Below are positions 18,991-27,900 of a DNA stretch of 64,000 nucleotides, piece after piece; the first letter of the stretch is position 1, and each line of letters starts with the position of its first letter. A program made the position numbers and the translations under genes. The notes under the pieces were generated by a model. It searched no databases. It was given only the letters and a program-made list of their open reading frames with translations, and was not told the origin of the DNA. Source of the DNA: Prorocentrum cordatum (taxonomy: Eukaryota; Sar; Dinophyceae; Prorocentrales; Prorocentraceae); contig CAUYUJ010015731.1 in the NCBI GenBank assembly GCA_963575745.1, positions 156,259-220,258 on the forward strand. Direction: 5' to 3'.

Positions 18991-19432
18991 CGCTCTGCAG
19001 TACAAGTGCTTTTCAGCATGCGACATCCTGCGGTGCTTCTCAGCCTGCAGGGTTCGCGGCGTGCGGTTTGCAATGCATTCCTTTTCAGTATGCGAGTTCC
19101 TGCGGTGTTTCTCAGGTTGCAGGGCTCCGAGGCTCTTCGCTTCGATGCCAATGTTTTCAGACGCCGTAGCTCCGTTCCGTAAACATCTTCCAAGAGCCGC
19201 TCGCAACCTTTTGCAGCTGGCGGTCTGCAGACGTAGTCTGTCTCAGCATGCGAGCTCCCGCACGATTCGCCGGCTTTTGCTGCGCGGACAATTTTCTCAC
19301 ACACGTCAGCGCCGTTTGTAGGCGTCAGAAAAACATGTAGACATTCACGAAGGGCTCAGTCTGTATATCGTCACATCATTACATACGCAGTCGTCGAACG
19401 CATCGGTGTACATTCAGCGCTTTGCCCTTCTA
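18987..19432. repeat. Shared 3' module, copy 5 (after gene A3)
   Basis: Near-identical to copies 1 and 3. This is the last copy in the window and carries the last 16-bp motif (19032). Confidence 0.75.
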
Positions 19433-19444
19433 TAGCTGGTCGTT

Positions 19445-19770
19445 CGCCCCTCCTGCTGAAGGCTGAGGCTGATGAGGCTGAGCTGAGGCAGGCTTGAGGC
19501 TGAGCGCCGAGGCCGACGCAGACTGAGGCTGATGCCGAAGCAGGCTGAGGCTGAGGTTGAAGCAGGCTGAGGCTGAGGCTGAGGAAGGCTGATGCTGAGG
19601 CAGGCTGAGGCTGAGGCTGGCTGAGGCTGAGGCTGAGGCTGAGGCAGGCTGAGGCTGAGGCCGAGGCGGAAGGCAGACTGATGCTGAGGCTGAAGCATGT
19701 TGAAGCAGGCTGAGGCAGGCTGAGGCTGAGAAGGCGGCGGCTTGAGGCTTGAGGGCAGGCTGAGGCTGAG
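19445..19770. repeat. GCTGAG minisatellite, copy 4 (degenerate)
   Basis: More diverged than copies 1-3, with single-base insertions throughout. The following spacer (19771-20090) is a rough copy of the GACTGCGACTGCC spacer and holds no gene I can see. Confidence 0.75.
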
Positions 19771-20094
19771 CGCTGTGACTGACGACTTGCCGTTCGCCAC
19801 TGCGACTGTCATTCGCGAAGCGCCTACGACTGCGGAGGCCAGCCAGAATTCTACCAACCTGGATTCTCATACGAATATTAAGGGGAATGCTTCCAGATAT
19901 GCTCCTACCACATGGCTGTTAGGTTGCCTTTGGCCCGGGATAATTTATTTACATCGGTGTTATGTGATAGAGACCTTTTTTCGGACACTGTTTGTTCTAT
20001 GAGCATGCCATTGGTCGGCTTGAGTATAGGGAAGGAGTCTGGGGACGCACGGTCCCTGCTCTCTCTTTGTCGCAATGCAGGGCCGCGTCGTGGT

Positions 20095-20262
20095 GTGAGT
20101 CGTTCGGCTCCTCGTGGTCGTGAGTCGTTCGGCGGGCCGCCTCGTCCTGGGTGAGTCGTTCGGGCCCCTATTGTGAGTGTGGTGAGTCGTTCGGGGCTAT
20201 CGTCGTGTCGGTCGGTAGTGAGTCGTTCGGGCCCCTCGTCCTGGTGTGAGTCGTTCGGGCTC
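20095..20262. repeat. GTGAGTCGTTCGG tandem repeat
   Basis: Six units of GTGAGTCGTTCGG with variable tails such as GCCCCTCGTCCTG. Each unit starts with a GTGAGT, a 5' splice-site-like word, but there is no supported exon beside it. Confidence 0.75.
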
Positions 20263-20264
20263 CT

Positions 20265-20480
20265 CGTGGGGCCTCTTGGGGGCCTCTTGGAGCCTCTTGG
20301 GGCCTCTTGGGGGCCTCTTGGGGGCCTCTGGGGAGCCGCTTGGGGGCCTCTTTGGGGCCTCTTGAGGCCTCTTGGGGGCCTCTTGGGGGCCTCTTGGGGG
20401 CCTCTTGGGGCCGCTTGGGGGCCTCTGGGGGACCTCTTGGAGGCCTCTTGGGAGCCTCCTGGGGGCCTCTTGGGGCCATC
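20265..20480. repeat. GGGGCCTCTTGG minisatellite, copy 3
   Basis: Same array as 13548, followed by the same dispersed repeat (20485-20720) and then the pair partner of 18003 (20731-20905). Confidence 0.85.
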
Positions 20481-20484
20481 TTGG

Positions 20485-20905
20485 GGCCTCTTGCGACCTC
20501 CTCAGAGTCGCAAGTGAGAGCTGCGCCCTGAGGATGACAAAATGAGCCCAAAACCTTTGTAAAATCAATGATTTTGCTACTATGACGGAAGATGAGCGCG
20601 ACCCCCTCAGGACGCCAAAATGGGGCCACAACCGTAGTAAAATCAATGATTTTGGCTTCAAAGAAGAGCAGAGGGGCCAAACTCGGCCCCCCCGTCGGGG
20701 CCAGAATCCTCGTGAGGGTCGTCGTTTTTTGGCCCTCCGAGGAGTCGAAATGGACCCCCCTGACACCGCCCTGGACTCCCTGTCCAGGTCCAGGGGGAGG
20801 GGGTAGGGGGAGGGGTAAACCCCTCCCCGAAGGGGAAGATGGGGGTTTGAGAACAGAGAGAGCTCGCTGAACCACTCACGCCCAAAGGGCTGGTGGGACT
20901 ACACG
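20485..20905. repeat. Composite dispersed repeat (partners at 13701 and 18003)
   Basis: First 235 bp match 13701-13935, and 20731-20905 match 18003-18160, so two repeats found apart elsewhere are joined here. From 20906 to 21174 I see only a GGAGGA-rich stretch and unassigned sequence. Confidence 0.7.
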
Positions 20906-21174
20906 GAAAGGGCCTCTGCGGGGTCGTGCTTGTCTCCGAGAGCACATGGCCGGTCGTCTCCTCGGGAGGAGGGGGGGGAGGATGAGGGAGGAGGGAGAGG
21001 AGGATGGAGGACGAGGAGGGGAGGGGTACGAGAGGGTCAGAGCTCCTCTCCCAAGCAAGAGCACGACAGATAGGCATGCTGGTAGCCCCTGTCACGGGAG
21101 ACTGGACTCCTCGCGCTTCGCGGGGTGCACGTTTGGGGCGCGCAGGGCATGGGCATTTTCAGGGCTCCGAGGAG

Positions 21175-21475
21175 CATTTCGATGCCTCTTGGGTGCATCC
21201 TGGGGGCATATTGGGGTCTCTTGGGAGCTTCTTGGGGCCATCTCGCGACCTCTTGGGGGCGTTTTGGGCGGTCTTTGCCCGTTCTGGAGCTGTCTGGCGC
21301 GTTCGGATGCCGTTTTGGTGGCCTCTCTGGAGCCGTCTTGGGGGCATCCTGGGCCACCTTGGGGCCTTCTCGGGCCGTCTTAAGAACCTCTTGAGTGCTT
21401 CCTTGGTCGTCTTGGGGCCCTCTTGAAGGGCTCTTGGGCCGTCTTGGGGCGATCTCGCGGCCCTCTTGGGCTATT
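21175..21475. repeat. Degenerate CTTGGGGCC-type minisatellite
   Basis: Loose repeats of TCTTGGGGG and TCTTGGGCCG words, more diverged than the arrays at 13.5, 18.2 and 20.3 kb. Sequence from 21476 to 21604 is unassigned. Confidence 0.6.
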
Positions 21476-21604
21476 TTCTTAGACGCTGTAAAGCTGATGT
21501 TAGCTGGCGTGGGCCCTGAACAGAAAATTATTGCACTGGATGTGTGGTCTATGTGTTGCAAGCTATGTCGCGTCAGCTATGTGGTGCCGTATGCGTTGGG
21601 CTAG

Positions 21605-23275
21605 CTAGAGGCCGCCACGAAGCGGCCACGGGTGGCAACGTGGCGAAACCTCGCTGGTCCCGCCAAGCGCACGAAGAGGTCGCGAGGCGGCCACGGGAGG
21701 CAACGTGGCGAAACCTCGCTGGTCCCGCCCAGCGCACGTAGCGGCCACGAGGCGGCAACGGGAGGCAACGTTGCGAAACCTCGCTGGTCCCGCCCAGCGC
21801 ACGCAGAGGCCACGAGGCGGCAACGGGCGGCAACGTGGCGAAACCCCGCCAGAGCCACCCAGCGCACGAGGCGGCCACGAGGCGGCAACGGTTGCGAAAC
21901 CTTGCCAGACCCGCCCAGCGCACGAGGCGGCCACGGGCGGCAACGTTGTGAAGCCTCGCCAGACCCGCCCAGCACACGAGTCGGCCACGAGGTGGTCACG
22001 GGAGTCAGCGTTGCGAAAGCTCGCTGTCCTGCCCAGCGCACGAGGCTGCCACGAGGCGGCCCAGGGAGGCAACGTGGCGAAACCTCGCCAGACCAACCCA
22101 GCGCACCAGGCGGCCACGAGGCGGCCACGAGCGGCAACGTGGCCAAGCCTGGCCGGACCCACCCAGCCCACGAGGCGGCGACGAGGCGACCACGGGCTGC
22201 AACGTTGTGAAACCTGGCCGGACCCACCCATCGCACGAGGCGGCGACGAGGCGACCACGGGCTGCAACGTTGCGAAACCGCGCCGGACCCACCCAGCGCA
22301 CGAAGAGGCCGCGAGGCGGCGACGGGGCAACGTTGCGAAACCTCGCCGGACCCACCCAGCGCACGAGGCGGCCACAGGCGGCAATGTGGCGAAACCTGGC
22401 TGGACCAGCCTAGCGCACGAGGCGGCCACGGGCTGCAACGTTGCGAAGCCTTGCCAGACCCGCCCAGCGCACGAGGCGGCCACGGGCGGCAACGTTGCGA
22501 AGCCTCGCTGGTCCCGCCCAGCGCACGAAGCGGCCACGAGGCGGCCACGGGGAGGCAACGTTGCGAAACCTCGCTGGTCTCTCAGCGCGCGAGGCGGCCA
22601 CGAGGCGGCAACGGGCGGCAACATTGCGAAACCTCGCCAGACCCGACCAGCGCAGGAGGCTGCCACCGGCGGCAACGTTGTGAAGCCTCGCCAGACCAGC
22701 CCAGCACACGAGGCGGCAACGGGAGGCAACGTTGCGAAACCTCGCTGGTCCTGCGAAACCTCGCTGGTCCCGCCCAGCGCACGCAGAGGCCACGAGGCGG
22801 CAACGGGCGGCAACGTGGCGAAACCCCGCCAGAGCCACCCAGCGCAAGAGGCGGCCACGAGGCGGCAACGGTTGCGAAACCTTGCCAGACCGCCCAGCGC
22901 ACGAGGCGGCCACGGGCGGCAACGTTGTGAAGCCTCGCCAGACCCGCCCAGCACACGAGGCGGCCACGAGGTGGTCACGGGAGTCAGCGTTGCGAAAGCT
23001 CGCTGTCCTGCCCAGCGCACGAGGCTGCCACGAGGCGGCCCAGGGAGGCAACGTGGCGAAACCTCGCCAGACCAACCCAGCGCACCAGGCGGCCACGAGG
23101 CGGCCACGAGCGGCAACGTTGCGAAACCTCGCCGGACCCACCCAGCGCACGAAGAGGCCGCGAGGCGGCGACGGGAGGCAACGTTGCGAAACCTCGCTGG
23201 ACCGCCTAGCGCACGAGGCGGCCACGAGGCGGTGTCACAGGCAGCAACGTTGCGAAGCTTCGCTAGAATTTCTCA
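21605..23275. repeat. 54/66-bp tandem repeat array with an internal duplication
   Basis: About 28 units of CGAGGCGGCCACGGGCGGCA then ACGTTGCGAAACCTCGC and GACCCGCCCAGCGCA. Units are 54 bp, or 66 bp when the 12-bp CGAGGCGGCCAC is doubled. A block near 21740-22140 recurs at about 22730-23120 with a few indels. All units are multiples of three, which explains long open frames on both strands (up to 678 codons). No sign of selection for one frame. Confidence 0.85.
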
Positions 23276-23810
23276 GGGTACGAGCCGGCCTCGAGGCGAC
23301 CACGGGCGGCAACGTGGAAAATGTTCCGGACCTGCCCAACTACTCAACAAGACAAGTGGGATTTCCAAACGGTGCAAGCAGTTTTCTGGGCAGAATGCGA
23401 ATCTGCTCGAAATGGCATTTGTCCCATGGTTGGGCCCACTTGGGGCCCTCTCAGGCAGGTGCAGATTCCTGCTGCTGATCTTTCGGCAATTGGCTCGAGC
23501 CGGCGCTCGAGCACGCTCTCCGGATGGTCCGGAGTCCAGGCCACGGCCCACCTCGGAGGCCGAAGATGCACTTTTGTCCCCCGTTGTTATTGCTGCCCCT
23601 CCCCCTCCCTGCCTTCTCTGCACTCAGTGGCCCCCAAACCTGCGCACTCGTCGACGGCGCCCTCCATGTCGTGCCTGCGTGCTGCGTGGACTTCTCCAGA
23701 GATCGCGCCCCGCGCGGTCGCGGGCCATCGTTGTGGGCTGACCCGGGCTGTGCCCTGATGCGGGGGGGTCTGGCCCCCGAGGCCCCACATTCGGTCAACA
23801 GGATCGGAGG

Positions 23811-23957
23811 TTGACAGACCCACCCTGACATGTCGATTGGCGAATTGGCTGTTTTCGGTCCGCGGGAGGGTGTCGCGGCCGTCTTGTTTGCGGGTCCAGG
23901 TCCGTCGGTCCCAGGCCGTTTTCACTAAGGTGAGGTTTACTGAATGGAGGTTTATCC
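23811..23957. mobile_element. Short inverted-repeat element, GACAGACC family, copy 1
   Basis: TTGACAGACCCACCCTGACA at the left and GGAGGTTTATCCACC at the right. It aligns along its length with 30863-31020 (shared words CCTGACA, GTCGAT, GCGAATT, GTTTTCGGT, TTTACTGAA). Ends are more eroded than in copy 2. The stretch 23276-23810 holds nothing I can assign. Confidence 0.5.
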
Positions 23958-24114
23958 ACCGCCGAAGGGAACCCTCGGAGCCCTCTTGGGGTCCATCCTG
24001 GCCGGGCTTCAGAGCCAGGTCTGGCGGGGCGGCGAGGACCTCCAGCCCGGATGTGCGATATCTTGAGTCTTTCAATACGGAGGGTCGGGACGATCGACAT
24101 AGGTACGCTTAGAG

Positions 24115-24275
24115 AATGGGTACAAAGATAGACAGCAGTTCCTGTCCATTTTGAACAGGACTCGCTGGCGGTGTCGCCGCGGTTTGTGTCCATCCATTTA
24201 AAATAAAAGGCCGCCTGCCCAACAGCGGCCGCTGGTAGTTTGGGACAGCATTTGCTGTTGCGCATTGTACCCATT
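24115..24275. mobile_element. Single inverted-repeat element (AATGGGTACAA ends)
   Basis: AATGGGTACAA at 24115-24125 is matched exactly in reverse complement by TTGTACCCATT at 24265-24275, with a weaker continuing match inside (ACAGCAG against CTGTTGC). 161 bp, no second copy noticed. Consistent with a MITE-like element. Confidence 0.5.
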
Positions 24276-24319
24276 TTTTCCGTGACCATTTCGGGCGTCC
24301 AAAGAGGGGGGCCCATACC

Positions 24320-24490
24320 AAGAAACACCCTGCTTGCCTCCAGGATGCCCTGGGTTTCTTGTGTGTGTGTGTGTGTGTGTGTTCGATGCTTTTGAGATGG
24401 AGAGCGTGACGCTCCCACACCAAAAATCAATGGACGTCCTGGGGTCTCAGGGTCGGGTTTCTTCTGGAAGGTCTCTTGTGGACTGGCCTT
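24320..24490. mobile_element. AAGAAACACCCTG family, copy 1
   Basis: Starts AAGAAACACCCTGCTTGCCT and ends near CAGGGTCGGGTTTCTTCTGG, which is its rough inverse. It holds a (TG)n tract at about 24360-24382. Relatives: 58206-58325 (partial) and 59618-59940 (interrupted). The right flank CTTGTGGACTGGCC is shared by all three, so the repeat extends beyond the inverted ends. Confidence 0.55.
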
Positions 24491-24494
24491 CACT

Positions 24495-24605
24495 GCACGG
24501 GGTCCCCGGAAGTCCCCACCCTTTCCAAGGCGCTGGCTTTCCATCCTGCGTCGTTTGTCGACCGTCCTGGGGCCCGTTGAGGGCCCCCCAGCGGCCGAGC
24601 GCGCC
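24495..24605 (-). repeat. GACGTCGCATGTCTGG family, partial copy
   Basis: Reverse-oriented and truncated relative of 57472-57620; shared words CCCCGGAAGTCC and CGTCCTGGGGCCC. Confidence 0.45.
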
Positions 24606-24657
24606 GAGACGAGCTCGTCCCGAGTCTGCCGGGGCCGGCAACGACGAAACGCCTCTC

Positions 24658-24775
24658 GGCGTCACCCCAGCATACTAATACTCTGTGTGCGTGTCGCCCC
24701 CACCAGGGGCGACGCGCGCACCGAGAAGTCTTTTAGCATGTGCGTCGTGGCGGGCGCTCTCGATGTTTGTTTTCG
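24658..24775. repeat. Dispersed repeat, pair with 57824-57930
   Basis: Shared order: GGCGTCACC, CATACT, GTATCGCCCCC-like, GCGCGCACCGA, CATGTGCGTCGTGG, GGGCGCT. A short hairpin (GTCGCCCCC with GGGGCGAC) sits in the middle. Probably another short mobile repeat. Confidence 0.5.
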
Positions 24776-24841
24776 AGGAGGAGCGCTCGAAAGCCACCGA
24801 GGCGCCGGCGGCGGCGTCGAGCAGTCGCCCCCGCGCGCCAG

Positions 24842-24915
24842 GTCTACGGCAGCGAGTTCGCCTACGGCGTCTGCGGCGTCTCGCACCTCCTGCCGCGCGC
24901 GGAGGAGGGCCACGT
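24842..24915 (+). CDS. PPPDE gene, exon 1 (first recognised)
   Basis: 74 bp after the acceptor CGCGCGCCAG, encoding VYGSEFAYGVCGVSHLLPRA and EEGH plus two bases. The donor GTACCTCC at 24916 gives a Val codon across the junction. Reading on instead of splicing stays open for some distance, so the exact 3' edge is inferred from the join with exon 2. Confidence 0.65.
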
Positions 24916-27900
24916 GTACCTCCGGGCGGGGACGGTCTTCGTCGGCGACGAAGTCGGAACCCTACCCTCGTCGATCAATGGTTCGAGTAGGGGATCGACT
25001 GCAGAATTGATTTACGCCAAACTTGACTTTTCCGCCGAATTGCGAGACTTAAACATAATGTCTCGCAGATCTACGAACATTCTACGTCGTGTTTCTCGCG
25101 TCTTCGGCGGGAACACCATGTTGGAGTACTTGGAGTCAATGAATTCTGTGGTCGGCCCCCTGTTCGAATGGTTGAGGTAACTCGATGGGCGGCGGGGGTA
25201 GGCTTCGGAGTGCGACGAGCACGTGGTGAACTCCGAACCCCACCCCCGCCTCCCGTCGATGCGGGATAATCGACGGCAGGGGTAGGGTTCGGATGTCGCC
25301 ACCACAGCGACACAACAATCAGGAGGAAAGAAACACACAGACACAATTAATCCTCGATTCCCCAGAACATATGGGGAAATATGGGAAATGGGGGGGAAGG
25401 CAGAAACCCAGAACATATGGGAATATATGGGGAATCTGTTTATTTGTGTGTATTTACTTGTGTGTCCTGGGGCCCCTTCAAACAAAAACGGGGTCGTCTG
25501 CGCCGACATTCGCGCGTAAGCTGCCCGCGTGAGCTCGCGCGTAGGCGCCCTCGTTCCCAATGGAACGTTGCCGCGATGGCGGCCCGCGTAATCCACCGCG
25601 TAAGGTCGCTGCGTCCTCTTGCGGAAGACCCGTGCTCGATCGTCGCCCCTCTAGCTCGGGCGTCCTCTATGGTTCCTGGCGGCTCGCGAGCCTCGGCATG
25701 CTTTTTCCGGCAGTTGCGCCTCGCCGAGAGCGTCTTCTTCGGGGGGACCCGAAGCGTTCCGAGCGGCCGCACAGAGAGCCGAGCTGTGACCTGGAGGCCA
25801 GGACCTATGGAGACCCTCGGGAGCCCACTGAATGCAATAATCGAAGAAATGCACCATAACACAAACTTAAGAGCAGTGAGCTCACTGGAAGCAGAGAAGT
25901 TGCTCTTGTTTTCAGTCATTTAGACAAAAGAAGAAACGCCCGAAACAGAACATTTTGGCGCTCCGCGCGGATTTCTTGGATCTGCGCTGCCCCCCCCCCC
26001 GGCGGCGCCTCCGGCGCCGCCCCTGGCGTTAAGCCGGGCCTGTCCTGCTACAGGGGGGGTATTCAAAGATAGTCCCAAAATAGTCAGTGGACGATTTTTT
26101 TCAATGTCTGTTGACCATTTTGGGCATTTTCTGACGATGTTTTATATTTCGTCCAAAATCCACCTGTAGGGGGACATGCCCGACCTAACCCTGGTGCGCT
26201 CCGCGCAGGTACCAGTGCAGCCTCCACCTCGGCGAGACGGCGCTGACCCGCGCCCAGTTCGCGGGCCTCCTCGGCGACGTGTGCCAGAGGCGGTCGGCAA
26301 GGGGCCCTGAGATCTGGGCGCCGCAGTTTGTTCGCACCGGAGCGCTCCTCCCAGACATACAGCGCCTTGGAATCATGAATTCGTTTCTTTGTAGTCTTAA
26401 GTCGGGCCTGTCCCTCTACAGGGGGCAACTTCAGTAATAGTCAAAAGATAATCAGGGGACAATGTTTGGATCATTCTTGAATTTTTGGGGGCACTTTTTG
26501 GCTATCTTTCATATTTTTTCCAAACTTCGCCTGTAGGGGGACAGGCCCGACCTAAGACATGCAGCGTCTTGAAAACATGAATTCGTTATTTTGTGGTTTT
26601 CGGCCTTTGGAGTCGCCGGGCCTCGGATGCACCAAATCCGTACCACCGGTGCCAGAGTCCAGGCGCCAGTGTTGACATGGAGCGCGTTTCCCCCCGCCTC
26701 CCGTCCCCCTCCCTCTGTCTCTCTCTCTCTTTTTTTTTTTTTTTTTCTCTCTCTCTCTCTCTCTCTTTCTCTCAGCCACGCGCAGAGGGGGGTGGGGGAA
26801 GGGGGGAGGGTTTCTTAGAAGCACCCCTGCTTCTTCGAAGGCGCGGGGCTTATCGATAGATGTAAGGCCGGCGCCTTCTAAGAAGCAGCCTCCTTCTAAG
26901 AAGCCCTCCCCCTATCCCTCCACCCCCTTGTGCGCGCCGCCAACTCTCTTCGTTGGGGGCCTCCTGCGGCGATTCGGTAATGCGCAGTGGGTCGTGCAGC
27001 CTTGAACTGATGCCTGGGGGCCACGACGTCGGCCACCTCAGATAGCTTCTTGGTGAGCTAAAGGGTTTCATCTTCGAAGCGGGCAGGCAGGGGTCGCCCT
27101 GGAGATCGTTTTGGCGTCGCAACAGGAGCCCGGCAGCAGGCTGTTTGACCCTCTAGCTTGTCCGGGAAAGTTGGTTCTAATCGTTTCCCAGTGCGTGTGC
27201 CGTGGACCTTTCCAGAAGCTCCCTCTCAGAGCTTCCAGAAGCTCCTTCGAAGGACCTCCTGGAAGCTTGTGTCGCCTCGATGTCCGGAACTGGTCGGGCA
27301 ATGGTTCGAGCCCTCCCGGGATCCACTTTCTTCAGGAGGGAAAAAGACACACGGACACAATTAATCGTCGACCCTCAGGAAAATATGGGAAAATATGGGA
27401 AGTGGGGGGGAAGACAGAAACCCAGAACATACAGGAAAATATGGGGAATCTTTTTATTTGTGTGTATCTATTCGTGTGTCCTGGGGCCCCTTCAGTTCTG
27501 GAAGGACACCATCCTGGCGTCGCAGTTTCTCAGCTCGCCCGGTCTCGGCCCCTTGGGGCCAGGCTGGATCGACCTGGCTCGAGAAGTGCCGCAGAGGGAC
27601 GGGGCCTCTAGGACTCTGGTCTTAGGTCGGGCCTGTCCCCCTACAGGCCTGTTTTTTTGTTTGTTTTTCTTTATACTAGCTTTTTGCTTTTTTGTTGTTT
27701 TCTCCTCCATGTGTGAACATTCCTCCTGTAGGGGGGCAGGCCCGACCTGACTCTGGTCGTGGCTTGATGGCATGCCGCAGCCTTTTCGCAACGTCGGACC
27801 AGAGGGGCAAGCGTCCACCGCGCCGTGGACAGAGGACGGCGGCGGGCCTCCTGTCCGTGCTCGGGCTCCGACGGCCCCTGGCCGGGCCCCAGAGCCGTCA

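Larger units (their letters stand above)
1138..19047. repeat. Interspersed 16-bp motif GGTGCTTCTCAGCCTG
   Basis: Starts at 1138, 1483, 4116, 4771, 5372, 5523, 6124, 7922, 8267, 11331, 11358, 11691, 12858, 13460, 13538 (last base differs), 14858, 14885, 15218, 16379, 17059, 17132 and 19032. Near copies (TGTTTCTCAG, TGATTCTCAG, TGCTCCTCAG) add more, for example at 1192, 4444, 5450, 6803 and 7979. In gene B it reads in frame as GASQP; outside genes it is free-standing and seems to come in every phase. I found no copy beyond 19.1 kb. The span given covers the whole set. Confidence 0.8.

Noticed and set aside
20095-20262. GTGAGT repeats as a cluster of 5' splice sites
   Set aside because: They are the start of each tandem unit, with no exon-like sequence beside them.
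13796-20625. GCCAAAATGGGG words (13833, 20613) as reverse-strand spliced-leader relicts
   Set aside because: Only CCATTTTGG is shared with the leader and both belong to one dispersed repeat; too short to support.
24795-24821. HRGAGGGVE frame just before PPPDE exon 1 as the catalytic-His exon
   Set aside because: Only 20 bp separate it from exon 1, too short for an intron. Reading through puts it out of frame, and its spacing does not fit the family's H-x-G-(V/I)-E-V-Y-G block.
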